Shown: positions 1 through 8,450 of the stretch, piece after piece | Numbering within the stretch: the stretch's first letter is position 1 | Layout: every line of letters starts with the position of its first letter | Source: an archaeon | Lineage (GTDB): Archaea; Thermoproteota; Nitrososphaeria; Nitrososphaerales; UBA183 | Length of the DNA stretch: 25,265 nt | Direction of reading: 5' to 3' | Assembly: GCA_021828185.1 (NCBI GenBank) | Contig: JAKASI010000014.1 | Location: 1-25,265, forward strand | Translations under genes and position numbers: made by a program | Notes under the pieces: model-generated | The model's input: the letters and a program-made list of their open reading frames with translations, nothing else | The model's database searches: none | What the model was told of the DNA's origin: nothing

Positions 1-113
1 ACGCCGCCACGGCCCTGAACCAGGACGACGGGCGGAAGATACTCTCAACAGACGAAGTATACGACAGGGTGGCGGGGATAACACGGGTGGACCCGCGCAC
101 CTACCGACCCTGA
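1..113 (+). pseudogene. 3' end of a PIN-domain (VapC-type) toxin gene, cut by the window edge
   Basis: The first 113 bases encode the last 37 residues of a PIN-domain ribonuclease toxin, ending at TGA 111-113. They match the end of the complete PIN gene at 24410-24862, with one substitution at base 31 (G here, A at 24780) that changes Glu to Gly in the NQDDxRK segment. The acidic residue of the ILSTDEVYDRV segment is present. Whether the missing 5' part exists upstream cannot be seen, so this may be an intact gene cut by the window or only a duplicated tail. The 13 bases after the stop are also shared with the second copy. Confidence 0.75.
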
Positions 114-126
114 GGAGCGCCCGCGC
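1..126 (+). repeat. Left copy of a direct repeat bracketing the window
   Basis: Bases 1-126 match 24750-24875 at 125 of 126 positions, the only difference being base 31. Similarity stops abruptly at base 127. The repeat could extend left beyond the window. It covers the end of a vapC-like gene and 13 bases of 3' flank. Confidence 0.9.
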
Positions 127-268
127 GCCCATCAGAGGCTTCTGCCTTCGACCACGTCGGGCCCCCCGGGGCCGGAGCGGGCTCCTGCGGGGCGCCCGCA
201 GCGCCTGTATCTTGAGGTCCGAGGCAGCAGTGTACCGCTCGTCCAAGGGAGCCAGGGACGGCCGCCTT
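114..268. other. Intergenic stretch with GC-rich hairpins, no gene recognised
   Basis: No convincing gene is seen here. A perfect 7-bp stem with a 3-nt loop lies at 185-201 (CTGCGGG / CCCGCAG). A shorter GC palindrome lies near 160-173. Neither is followed by a T-run, so neither is called as a terminator. Confidence 0.4.
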
Positions 269-427
269 CTACCCGCTCCGAAGGAACCACTTCCACGCAG
301 GGATGACGTCAATCCTCTTGCCGCTCTCGTTCAAGACCCTCTCCTCGCCCTTCGTGACCACCGTCGGCTCGTCCGTGCCGAGCGCGTCGGAGGCCTCGAG
401 GAGCGCGTCCTGGCTCAACCGGTTCAT
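269..427 (-). pseudogene. Coding-like fragment of an unrecognised protein, 5' end lost
   Basis: The minus strand has an open frame of 52 codons from ATG 427 to TAG 269. Nearly every third position is G or C, and the C-terminus reads like real protein (it ends RIDVIPAWKWFLRSG). The plus-strand frame over the same bases is poor until about 405, where transposase sequence begins. The fragment therefore probably lost its 5' part at a junction around 405-427. The apparent ATG lies in the overlap and may not be a true start. The family is not recognised; a small archaeal antitoxin-like or hypothetical protein is possible. Confidence 0.35.
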
Positions 428-533
428 GAGGCTCCTCATCAGGTGGGAGAAGAAGGCAGAGAACTATCTCGCGCTGGTCCAGCTGGCCTGCTCCCTAGCC
501 GTCTACAGGAGGACAATGCTGGGATGGCTCTAA
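405..533 (+). pseudogene. C-terminal fragment of an IS5/IS4-type DDE transposase
   Basis: The frame ending at TAA 531-533 encodes SWLNRFMRLLIRWEKKAEN followed by YLALVQLACSLAVYRR. This is the characteristic C-terminal helix region of IS5/IS4-group DDE transposases, which contains the last catalytic Glu region and the RWEKKAENY segment. About 40 residues remain of an enzyme normally near 300, so this is a dead 3' remnant. The stop overlaps the stop of the convergent gene at 530-874. It differs from the transposase remnant at 16350-16891, so two separate element types have visited this region. Confidence 0.7.
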
Positions 534-874
534 GGCTTCTTGCCCCTGAGGGCTTCAGCTGCGAGGGCCGTCACTCTCCCTTTCATTTCTTCAGGCGGGA
601 TTCCCTTTCCTTTCAGGCCATCGATCTTCTCGGCCAAGTCGATCTCCCCCAGCGTCTTGAGCCAGTTCTGGAAGTCGCCTCTCTCGACGTGGAATTTGAC
701 AGAGGTTGTCTCGACATTCGCCAGCTTCCTCTGGAAATCAACAATGCTGCTTGCAGCCACGCCCAACGGCTCGTCCAAGCCCCTGTAGAAGTAGAACGCC
801 TTCTCGGGAGGCAGTTCCATGGTCGCCCCTCGCTCCCCGGCAGGCGTCTTCTTTCCTCTCTTGCCGCGACTCAC
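530..874 (-). CDS. Small stand-alone DUF5752-like protein of the glycogen operon
   Basis: This small protein (114 residues from GTG 874, or 96 from ATG 820) has no enzyme motif. Its body is clearly related to the last ~95 residues of the nucleotidyltransferase at 8451-9866. Both start with EKAFYFY, then share ASSI, a Phe-His pair, an R-x-DF-x-x-W block, a Leu-Ala pair, KG and EE-x-K. I believe this is the DUF5752 family, whose function is not known to me. The gene lies 3' of the short GH15 gene after a 196-nt gap with its own TATA-like box at 894-903. That box is about 25 nt before GTG 874, which argues for a leaderless start there. ATG 820 with a GAGGGG upstream is the alternative. Its setting suggests a non-catalytic partner in alpha-glucan metabolism, perhaps glucan- or enzyme-binding; this is inference. 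Confidence 0.75.
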   Translation of the reverse strand: MSRGKRGKKTPAGERGATMELPPEKAFYFYRGLDEPLGVAASSIVDFQRKLANVETTSVKFHVERGDFQNWLKTLGEIDLAEKIDGLKGKGIPPEEMKGRVTALAAEALRGKKP

Positions 875-893
875 ATGCTGATACCCCTGGGCC

Positions 894-903
894 TCATTAT
901 TAG
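894..903 (-). promoter_or_regulatory. TATA-like box for the small DUF5752-like gene
   Basis: On the minus strand CCTAATAATG is centred near 899, about 25 nt before GTG 874, matching the spacing at other genes in this window. It would allow the small gene to be transcribed apart from the main operon. Confidence 0.4.
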
Positions 904-1070
904 GCTTTGATGGGGCAGGCACGGGTCGGCTTTTGCGGCGCCTTGCAGCTCCCGTCTCAGGCTGCAAGCAGAACGACCGCATCGACACCGGCCGACCTCT
1001 CGTTTCCCGGGACGCGGTAAGATGCCCGTTCCGCCGTCTTATGGCTTGTCAGTCACCAAAGAGCTGACCT

Positions 1071-2357
1071 TCAGATTGCATCCATCTCCCGAAGTGTGAC
1101 GTAAGCCTTCAGGACCTCCGCGTGCGACCACGCTAGCCAGGGGGGCGCGGTGTTCTCCCCTGTATTCGTCTTCCAAAGCTCGTGCTGCCTATGGTCAAGG
1201 AAGGTGCCCTCGAACTGTTCCGGCAGCCTTCCTTCGGCACTCCTGGTTTCCAGGCAGTTCTTCAGCAGGGTCTCGGCGATATCGTACCTTCTCTGAATGG
1301 CCATTGCCCTGCTGAGCTGAGCAGTCGTAATCATCCATGCTTGCCCACCCCAATAGCTATCATGATGAAAACCGCGCTGGTCGTGGCCCGCTTCGGGTAT
1401 CAGGTACCTCCGGAGCCCGCCCGTTAGGTGCACTTCTCCTCCGGTTGCCTCTGTCGCTGTTTCTGTGTACAGGGACCTCACAATCTCGGATATGGTGTTC
1501 CTGAACATGGGCGAATCGTTCGGGAAGACCTCGTAGTCCGTGAGAAGCCAGAGAGAGGTGGAGCAGATTCCGGTTGGCGTTTCGTAGTATCTCTTGAGCA
1601 TCTTCAGACTCTCCCCCTCCCTGAAAAGCCCAAGAAGCATGTCCATCGTTAGCTTCGTGAATTCCCTCACCTCGGGGAGTGGAAAGAATTGCTGCAAATC
1701 CCCCGCTGCAAGGCTCGCGGCATAAATCGTACCTACCACGGATGAAAACAGAGGGCCTCCCAAGTGAGGCTCGTTCTTCTCCTCCCATTCGTTCGCGCAG
1801 ACCGTAAGCCACTTCCTCCCGTCGACCTGATCCCATATCGAGTCGAAGAGATAGGACGTCGCAACTTTGAGGCCCTTCTCGAAGGCCCCAGGGTCGACGC
1901 GCCCTGACAGGGCCAGGTGCCTCGACAGCGCCACGATAAGCCGGGCCACGCTGTCATACTGCACGTTGTTCCAGGGCTCAGCGACCTCCTGTCCGTCCCT
2001 CTTCAGCCTGCAATGGGGGTGGAATCTGTCGTCATAAAAGTCGGGGTTGGAAACTTTGGCCTTCATCTCCGAAAGTTTCTTCACGCCTTCTTCTTTCTCC
2101 GCAATAGCCCTGAAAGACCTTGCAAGTGCCTTCTCGGTTCGTTCAAAGATGTCCTTCTTCCCGGATGAGGAGGCGTACATGTCCAGAGCCGCCACGCACT
2201 CGGCGCTGTCCCGGTGCCAGACGAAATCGCCGTAGGGCCTGTAGCCGGGGGCCGCTACGAACCAACCTTCTGCCTCGTCCTGTGCCAGCAGAAGGTTGTC
2301 CACGCATCCGCTTACAAGATAGAGCTTGTCCTGGGCATCAAGTCTCTTCGCGAACAA
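1071..2357 (-). CDS. Short GH15-family glucoamylase-like glycoside hydrolase
   Basis: At 428 residues this is essentially only an (alpha/alpha)6-barrel of glycoside hydrolase family 15, which releases glucose from alpha-glucan non-reducing ends. It has a W-x-RD block (FVWHRD, residues 46-50), the acid region NEWEEKNEP with the predicted general acid Glu192, and the C-terminal LPEQ motif with the predicted base Glu380. It ends with the PPWLAWSHAEVLKAY segment seen in this family. It lacks the N-terminal beta-sandwich of the larger GH15 protein at 6084-8429. The start is TTG 2357, 32 nt after the branching-enzyme stop, with no clear ribosome-binding site; the frame is open upstream but has no better start. 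It is last of the five tightly spaced genes. Substrate could be glycogen-derived oligosaccharides or, less likely, trehalose. Confidence 0.85.
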   Translation of the reverse strand: MFAKRLDAQDKLYLVSGCVDNLLLAQDEAEGWFVAAPGYRPYGDFVWHRDSAECVAALDMYASSSGKKDIFERTEKALARSFRAIAEKEEGVKKLSEMKAKVSNPDFYDDRFHPHCRLKRDGQEVAEPWNNVQYDSVARLIVALSRHLALSGRVDPGAFEKGLKVATSYLFDSIWDQVDGRKWLTVCANEWEEKNEPHLGGPLFSSVVGTIYAASLAAGDLQQFFPLPEVREFTKLTMDMLLGLFREGESLKMLKRYYETPTGICSTSLWLLTDYEVFPNDSPMFRNTISEIVRSLYTETATEATGGEVHLTGGLRRYLIPEAGHDQRGFHHDSYWGGQAWMITTAQLSRAMAIQRRYDIAETLLKNCLETRSAEGRLPEQFEGTFLDHRQHELWKTNTGENTAPPWLAWSHAEVLKAYVTLREMDAI

Positions 2358-2389
2358 GAAAGGGCGTTGGTTGGCGTTGGCCTGGCGAT

Positions 2390-4306
2390 TTAAGGGTGGC
2401 CTTTTCTTGTCTCAGGCTTGAGAAAGAGCGCGCTGAGCGGCGGAAGCGTGAGCCTCAGACTCCGCTCCATTCCGTGCCAGGCCACGTCAGAAGAATCCAC
2501 TCCTCCTGCGTTGCCGATACCGCTTCCCCCATACTCCTTTCCATCGCTGTTCAGCACCTCAAGCCACCTTCCTCCCACTGGAACGCCCACGAGGTATCCT
2601 CGCCTGACGACAGGCGTGAAGTTCAAGACCACAAGCACGAAGTCATTCTCCTCCGCGGACCTTCTCAAGAACGCTATGACGCTCTGTAAAGAGTCGTCGC
2701 ACGAAACCCATCTGAACCCTCCGGGGTCGAAGTCTAGCGAGTGCAACGACCTCTCCCTCCTGTAGAGCTTGTTCAAGTCCTTCACCCAGAGCTCGACGCC
2801 CTGGTTCTCCCTCTCCGAGAGCAGGGACCGCCACTGCAGTCCTCCGTCATGGTGCCATTCCTCCGCCTGGGCGAACTCGTCCCCCATCCAGAGTAGCTTC
2901 TTCCCCGGGTGTGCGAACATGTACCCGAACAGAAGTCTCAGGTTCGCGAACTTTTGCCACCTGTCCCCCGGCATCCGCTGTAGGAGCGAACCTTTTCCGT
3001 AGACCACTTCGTCGTGCGAAAGAGGCAGGACGAAGTTCTCGGAGTAAGCATACCACATGCTGAATGTCATGAGTTCCTGGTGGTGCTTCCTGTAGATGGG
3101 GTCCTTTGAGAAGTATGTCAATGTGTCGTGCATCCATCCCATCTTCCACTTCATCCCGAACCCCAACCCCCCTTCCTCGACGGGTCCGGTGACGCCTGGC
3201 CACGCGGTGGACTCCTCGGCTATCGTCTGCGCCGTCGGAAACGACCTGTAGATTTGCCTGTTCAAATCCTGCAGGAAGCTCACAGCCTCCAAGTTCTCCC
3301 TCCCTCCGCGCGCGTTTCTCGTCCAGTCGCCTCCCTGCCTCGAATAATCGAGGTAGAGCATCGAAGCGACTCCGTCAACCCTGAGCCCGTCCGCATGGTA
3401 GACGTCGAGCCAGAAGAAAGCACTGCTGGACAGGAAGGACCTCACCTCGCCCTTCGAATAGTCAAACACATAGCTGTTCCAATCGGGGTGAATCCTCTTG
3501 TTCGGGTCCGAGTACTCGTAGAGGTGCGTCCCGTCGAAGAAGGCGAGACCGTAGGCGTCGGACGGGAAATGGGACGGCACCCAGTCTAGGACGACTCCGA
3601 TTCCCTCCTTGTGGAGGCCGTCTACAAGCCGCATGAAATCCTGCGGGGTCCCATATCTGGCTGTCGGCGAGAAGTACCCTGTCACCTGGTATCCCCAAGA
3701 GCCATAGAACGGGTGTTCCATCACTGGGAGCAACTCGACATGGGTGAAACCCATCTCCTTCACGTAGGCCGGAAGCTCCTTCGCTAGTTCCCAGTACGCC
3801 AGAGGCTTCCCACGTCTGTCGCGTCTCCACGAACCAAGGTGGACCTCGTACATCGAGAAGGGAGACAGTTGCGAGTTCCTTTCACCTCTCCCGTCCTCCA
3901 ACCATCCCTTGTCGCCCCACTTGTAGTCGGTCTTCCAGACGACCGACGCGGTCCTAGGCGGGACCTCGGCGTAAAGGGCGAATGGGTCTGCCTTGTCTAC
4001 CACGTCTCCTGACCTGAGCTTCACTCGATACTTGTAGAGCGAGCCCACTTCAGCGCCGGGGACGCGCCCCTGCCAGATGCCTTCCCTATGGGGCTCGAGC
4101 GGGACCGTGCCTTCGTTCCAGTCGGTGAAATCGCCCATCACGCCGACCTCAAGCGCGTTGGGCGCCCACACGGAGAACAGCGTTTCTCTTCTCCCCTCGA
4201 TGGGGTGCGACCCGAGCTTCTTGTGGAGCATGAGGTGTGTCCCCTCGTGGAAGAGGTAGGCGTCGTAGTCTGAGAAGACATCGTCCTCTGGCGAGTGGTT
4301 GGACAT
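2390..4306 (-). CDS. glgB: 1,4-alpha-glucan branching enzyme (GH13)
   Basis: This 638-residue enzyme cuts an alpha-1,4-glucan chain and rejoins it as an alpha-1,6 branch during glycogen synthesis in the cytoplasm. An N-terminal CBM48-type domain (about residues 30-125, with FSVWAPNALEVGVMGDFTDW) precedes the GH13 barrel. Visible catalytic motifs are DWVPSHF at 241, GLRVDGV with nucleophile Asp311, AEES with acid/base Glu364, and LSHDEV with stabiliser Asp432. A C-terminal beta domain follows. Length is within the usual bacterial GlgB range. Start ATG 4306 has a strong ribosome-binding site, GGAGGTG at 4317-4323, 21 nt after the glycogen synthase stop. Many archaea use GH57 branching enzymes instead, so a GH13 GlgB suggests ancient acquisition from bacteria (inference). 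Confidence 0.96.
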   Translation of the reverse strand: MSNHSPEDDVFSDYDAYLFHEGTHLMLHKKLGSHPIEGRRETLFSVWAPNALEVGVMGDFTDWNEGTVPLEPHREGIWQGRVPGAEVGSLYKYRVKLRSGDVVDKADPFALYAEVPPRTASVVWKTDYKWGDKGWLEDGRGERNSQLSPFSMYEVHLGSWRRDRRGKPLAYWELAKELPAYVKEMGFTHVELLPVMEHPFYGSWGYQVTGYFSPTARYGTPQDFMRLVDGLHKEGIGVVLDWVPSHFPSDAYGLAFFDGTHLYEYSDPNKRIHPDWNSYVFDYSKGEVRSFLSSSAFFWLDVYHADGLRVDGVASMLYLDYSRQGGDWTRNARGGRENLEAVSFLQDLNRQIYRSFPTAQTIAEESTAWPGVTGPVEEGGLGFGMKWKMGWMHDTLTYFSKDPIYRKHHQELMTFSMWYAYSENFVLPLSHDEVVYGKGSLLQRMPGDRWQKFANLRLLFGYMFAHPGKKLLWMGDEFAQAEEWHHDGGLQWRSLLSERENQGVELWVKDLNKLYRRERSLHSLDFDPGGFRWVSCDDSLQSVIAFLRRSAEENDFVLVVLNFTPVVRRGYLVGVPVGGRWLEVLNSDGKEYGGSGIGNAGGVDSSDVAWHGMERSLRLTLPPLSALFLKPETRKGHP

Positions 4307-4327
4307 GTGGTCACTGCACCTCCTCGA

Positions 4328-6067
4328 TCAGTACTTCGCGCGGGACCTTGCCTCGGCGAACCGGCCGGCTTTCCGGTAACATGCGTCCATCTTCCTCGCT
4401 GCGTGCGCCCAGGTGAAATTCTCCCTCACCCTTTTGATACATCTTTCCCTCAGCTTTGCTCCGAATGAGAAGTCCTCCTCAACCGCCGCCCTGAGGGACT
4501 CGTAAGCTATCGACCCGGTGCTTCCCTTGGCACCCTGAGATATCATCATCACGGACAGGAAGCTGACTATCCCCCTTGCCAGCTCCCTGCTGTCCTCTGG
4601 CGGAACGAGCCTTCCTGTTCCACCCTCCTCGTCCTCCAATATGTCCACGACCGTCTCTTTGATTCCCCCAGTGGACGTCCCGACGACAGGGTTCCCCGTA
4701 GCCATCGCTTCGAGGGCGGTTATCCCGAACGGTTCCCACCTGGAAGGGATGACATACACGTCCGAAGCTAGGTAGGCGAGTTGGTAGACGGCGTTCGCCG
4801 AATTCCCCTCGACAAGCCTGACGTTGTCTGAAAGGGCTCTGGCTTCCTTCACGACCTCGTCTGCATACGAATCGTTCCCGTCGCTGGGGAGCAGAAGGAG
4901 AAGGAACCTCGATTCCGGTATTTGCTTGAGCACGCGGGGGACCGCCTCCAGAAGCACGTCCACCCCCTTCTGCCTGTCGAATCTGCCTGTCATCAGAGCG
5001 AGAGGGCCGTCCCTATTGAAGCCGTCCCTGCCTTCTTTCTCAGCGAGGACTTCTTCCAGCAGGAATCTTCGAACCTCGTCCCTGGTCGGAAGGGAGGCGC
5101 CGCCCCTCTTCTCATTCGGACCGAGCGTCTTTACGACTGCTTTTCTCATGTCCTGATAGTCCCAGTCGCATCCGTTGTGGACGAAATCGCTCTTTCCTCC
5201 TATCCCCTGTCCCACATATCCCAGAACCTCTTTCGCTAGATACGACTGGCTCACAGATGTGACGAAGTCTGCCTCATAGGAGCCGAACTTCTCGAAAGAG
5301 CCTCCAGACATGGCCTCCCAGACCTCTTTGAAGCCTGAGCGAAAGGAAAAGGAGCCGTCCACCCAGATGTACTGACCGCCTTGCTGCTCCTTTAGGCCCG
5401 ACCAGTCCGCAGACACGTAGTGCCACGGGAGTCGCTTGAAGCCGAGCAGGTGGGACGTGAACACGAGAGCAGGGCGGCACATCCCCTTCCCCCGCTCCGC
5501 GAACGCCTGCCATGCCGATACCCCGGCCGGGACCGCATGCCAGTCGTGCATATGGATGACAGAGGGTTGACCGGATCCCTCTTCTGCTGTCACTGTCTTC
5601 CCCTCCACGTAACCCCTCAGCGCTCTTGCCATCAGGGACGCCTTCTGATATGTGGCCTCGTCCCCTCCATAGATGCTCCTTCCGTCGAGCCACCTTGACG
5701 TGACACGGTCCAACCCCTTGAATAGGCGGTACCTCACACCCGAATAACTTCCTTCTTCCACCCCGATAGAGTACGGGTGGAGGCTGCCGTCGTCTCCGAT
5801 TCTCGCACCCGAGAGCGCGACCTTCGTGTCCCGTAGGTTGAGCCTCTCCCTGACCCCTTCGTCAAGGTGCATCCCATGGCTCGGAAGGAAGACGGTGACG
5901 GCCATTCCTTCGTGCGAGAGCTCCTCCGAAAGGTTCGCCACCGCACCGCCGAGACCCCCCGCACTTGCTACCCTTTGGGATTCGAAGGCGATGAACCACA
6001 CAACGGTCGCCCCATGACGTCGGACCGGATTACCCTCTCCAGGCACCACCCGCGCGCTGTTGCGCAT
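4328..6067 (-). CDS. glgA: Glycogen/starch synthase, GT5 family
   Basis: This 579-residue GT-B glycosyltransferase should add glucose from a nucleotide-glucose donor to a growing alpha-1,4-glucan. The N-terminal domain shows AGGLGGAVANLSEEL (36-50), FLPSHG, and HMHDWHA (172-178). The C-terminal domain shows GRFDRQKG (361-368) and the retaining-enzyme E-x7-E motif EPFGITALE, with Glu445 and Glu453. In the usual N-terminal K-x-GGL donor-binding motif the Lys is Ser here (Ser35). The overall pattern resembles archaeal GT5 synthases more than E. coli GlgA. Start ATG 6067 follows the upstream gene by 16 nt with only a weak GACGAG site; a start nearer residue 20 is possible. It is co-directional with glgB, 21 nt upstream of it. 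Confidence 0.92.
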   Translation of the reverse strand: MRNSARVVPGEGNPVRRHGATVVWFIAFESQRVASAGGLGGAVANLSEELSHEGMAVTVFLPSHGMHLDEGVRERLNLRDTKVALSGARIGDDGSLHPYSIGVEEGSYSGVRYRLFKGLDRVTSRWLDGRSIYGGDEATYQKASLMARALRGYVEGKTVTAEEGSGQPSVIHMHDWHAVPAGVSAWQAFAERGKGMCRPALVFTSHLLGFKRLPWHYVSADWSGLKEQQGGQYIWVDGSFSFRSGFKEVWEAMSGGSFEKFGSYEADFVTSVSQSYLAKEVLGYVGQGIGGKSDFVHNGCDWDYQDMRKAVVKTLGPNEKRGGASLPTRDEVRRFLLEEVLAEKEGRDGFNRDGPLALMTGRFDRQKGVDVLLEAVPRVLKQIPESRFLLLLLPSDGNDSYADEVVKEARALSDNVRLVEGNSANAVYQLAYLASDVYVIPSRWEPFGITALEAMATGNPVVGTSTGGIKETVVDILEDEEGGTGRLVPPEDSRELARGIVSFLSVMMISQGAKGSTGSIAYESLRAAVEEDFSFGAKLRERCIKRVRENFTWAHAARKMDACYRKAGRFAEARSRAKY

Positions 6068-6083
6068 GCTGTCTCGTCGAGTT

Positions 6084-8429
6084 TCAACTGAATCCGACAG
6101 AGTAGTCCTTCCCCTCCCAGACGCCTCTTGCAGGCCAGTAAAACGTGAAGGCCAAGGTAGCTCCTTCGGGGGACATGTCTACGAAATCGATGCCCGCCGG
6201 AAGGTGGATGGAATTAACATCCCTTACTGTCTTCCACCCGTCGAAAGAAAGGTGCAGGACAAAAGGCTCCTCAGCCACTATCTTCAGCTTCGACCCCTTC
6301 TTTGCGTGTTTCACATTTCTGTTTGACTTCCATACCTCCACATTGGAATGCCTCTTCGACGAGTACCTCTCGAAGACGCACCGAATCCTGTCGAACGGTT
6401 TCCCGTCGTGAACCGACCTGAGGAGCTTGATGTACTCCGCATGCGCCCAGACGAGGGGCATGGCAGACCCGGTAGGCCTTCCGAGCCACATGTGCGCATC
6501 TGGGACATCCTTCTCGTCCCACACCTGTTCCGGCAGGAGACCAGCCTCTGACGTGAAGCCCTCCATGGCGCCTATGTAAGTCGCCACGCTCTTTCCTGCA
6601 GCGAATTCGTAGTTGCCCCTCTCCGCCGTGAGCAGCGGCCAAGCCCTCCCCCTCCCCCAGCCATCCCTGTACGCGCTTCCGTCATCTCTCTGCCCGTAAC
6701 CGTCGTTGTTGTACCTGCGCCAGCAGGGGCCGGACGGCGTGCCTACCTTAAGGATACGGTCAATCACCTCGACCGACGATCGGATGATCGGGTCGTCAGG
6801 CCTCCGTATTCCGAACCTGACCAGCTCTAGAAAGCCTGCATCCACTATCTCCTCGGGCTCGAACGCGGCCTGGCTGCCAGGTTCCCTGTTCGCCAACGTC
6901 ACCATCTTGTGACCCGGGCCGTCGACGTCCCGGTCAGCCGGCTGGACGCGTATGAAGTGTCTCCTTGGGCCCGCAGTCGCAGTCCAAGCTTCGAGGTGGC
7001 ATTCTAGGAAGTCCGAATATTCTTCGAAGAAGCCTGCTGTGACGCTATCTCCCCTGCGCCTTGCGAAGTCGGCCGCGCAGCACAGGGCCGCGATGTTTGA
7101 CGCCAGGGTCGAGGGCGAGTATCCGCCGACCTCCTCCCATCTGTCCTGCCCCGTTGAGGGGCCGAATTCCACAATGAACTTCGCAGCCCTCATGACCATG
7201 ACGAAGGGATCGAAGTCCTTCAGCGCATTCGCCTCGGCCAGTCTCCAGGCGAGAATTATGGGGAACGACGCCTCGTCGAGCTGGACCCCGCTCCAGTATG
7301 CCGTCCCGTCAATCCAGAAGTTCTGGGGGAAGCTGCCGTTCTGATGCTGGCTGACTGCGAGGTATATCAGGGCCCTCCAGGGAGTCTCTGTGTCGCCTGC
7401 AGCGAGAAGGCCTAGGGCCGCCTGGACGAGGTCCCTCGTCCAGACGAGGTGGTAGCCGCCCTGGTCTTCGTCCCCCCTCACTTCTCCCCATGGGATAGAA
7501 AGCGAGGCTATCACAGCGCCAGGGTATGACTTGTCTTCGTGTGCCAGGATAACGCTGTAACTCGTGTGGTAGAGGTTGCCGCTGTCTCGGGAATGCGGTT
7601 CGAGAGGGAGGATGTGTCTGGTGGGTCTCTCCCATTGGTCCAGGAACTTCTCCTTCTGCGCGTCGAAGGGGGTCGAAAGAGACTGGAAGAGTGCGGTTAC
7701 GCTCCTATGCAGAGTCTCCCCGAACGAAAGGGCAAGAGTGAATGTGTCGACTGGAGGCATTTCTGCCGTGAGAGCGATGTTGCCGTCTTCCGCGCTCTCG
7801 TAGTTCCAGTCCATCTTGAAATCTGACGAAATGTCTGTCCAGCCGTCGCTCTTTCCGACGTAGCCGCAGGACGTCTTCGTGAAAGGGACGCTCGCCCCCA
7901 TAGCCATCCACGTGCCCTGCTTCTGGGCCACGAGCACCTTCCTCCCCGAGAACTCTGCCGAGAACGCGCTGTTGCCCCAGCCGCCCACCTCCAGGTGGGG
8001 TGCGCACAAGGCATAGAGCCTGATATCGTTGCCATCGTTGGTACGCCCCTTTACCTTCCTTCGGAAGGTGGTGTTCTGAAGAAGGACTGGGAGGTGAGGG
8101 TCGCCTACGATTTCCTTCATTATCTCGTACCTCCCCTCGGGGTCCGTGTTGGTCACCCTGTATCCAAGGGCGTGATGAGCGAGCCTCTCCACCCTGTGCA
8201 CGAGTTGCCTCTTCTCTTCGTGGAAGAACGTCTTTCCGTCCGTAACTAGGAACTGCATGTCCCTGAGTTGCGGTCTGTCTATGGTGGGAAAGTAGACCTC
8301 GGTTACGATGCCGCTCCACAGTGTGTACCAGAGCTTGCTGTCGGCCGAATAGGCCGTTCCCACTCCGTCCTTGTTCCCCCTCGTCCACTTCGGCTCTATG
8401 CCTGGCTCTCCCGGTGCTGGACCGCTCAT
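6084..8429 (-). CDS. Two-domain GH15 glucoamylase / glucodextranase-like enzyme
   Basis: This 781-residue inverting exo-hydrolase is predicted to release beta-D-glucose from alpha-glucan ends. An N-terminal beta-sandwich (about 1-275, opening with WTRGNKDGVGTAYSADSKLW) precedes the (alpha/alpha)6 barrel. Key motifs are HLVWTRDLVQAALGLLA (327-343), QDRWEEVGGYSPST with the likely general acid Glu432, GWGRGRAWPLLTAERGNYE, and GLLPEQVWD with the likely base Glu634. The last ~85 residues form an extra beta-rich tail. No signal peptide is visible, so it probably acts on intracellular glycogen. The start ATG 8429 has GGGGAGGGA close upstream and lies 21 nt after the nucleotidyltransferase stop. Its placement between activation and synthase genes ties hydrolysis to the same transcript as synthesis. 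Confidence 0.93.
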   Translation of the reverse strand: MSGPAPGEPGIEPKWTRGNKDGVGTAYSADSKLWYTLWSGIVTEVYFPTIDRPQLRDMQFLVTDGKTFFHEEKRQLVHRVERLAHHALGYRVTNTDPEGRYEIMKEIVGDPHLPVLLQNTTFRRKVKGRTNDGNDIRLYALCAPHLEVGGWGNSAFSAEFSGRKVLVAQKQGTWMAMGASVPFTKTSCGYVGKSDGWTDISSDFKMDWNYESAEDGNIALTAEMPPVDTFTLALSFGETLHRSVTALFQSLSTPFDAQKEKFLDQWERPTRHILPLEPHSRDSGNLYHTSYSVILAHEDKSYPGAVIASLSIPWGEVRGDEDQGGYHLVWTRDLVQAALGLLAAGDTETPWRALIYLAVSQHQNGSFPQNFWIDGTAYWSGVQLDEASFPIILAWRLAEANALKDFDPFVMVMRAAKFIVEFGPSTGQDRWEEVGGYSPSTLASNIAALCCAADFARRRGDSVTAGFFEEYSDFLECHLEAWTATAGPRRHFIRVQPADRDVDGPGHKMVTLANREPGSQAAFEPEEIVDAGFLELVRFGIRRPDDPIIRSSVEVIDRILKVGTPSGPCWRRYNNDGYGQRDDGSAYRDGWGRGRAWPLLTAERGNYEFAAGKSVATYIGAMEGFTSEAGLLPEQVWDEKDVPDAHMWLGRPTGSAMPLVWAHAEYIKLLRSVHDGKPFDRIRCVFERYSSKRHSNVEVWKSNRNVKHAKKGSKLKIVAEEPFVLHLSFDGWKTVRDVNSIHLPAGIDFVDMSPEGATLAFTFYWPARGVWEGKDYSVGFS

Positions 8430-8450
8430 CCGGATTCGCTCCCTCCCCTG

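Noticed and set aside
185..201. GC-rich hairpin as a Rho-independent terminator
   Set aside because: There is no downstream T-run, and archaeal termination usually relies on T-tracts rather than GC hairpins.
820..988. Longer version of the small DUF5752-like protein starting at 988
   Set aside because: The first part would lie upstream of and across a TATA-like box and has low coding quality; GTG 874 or ATG 820 is more likely.
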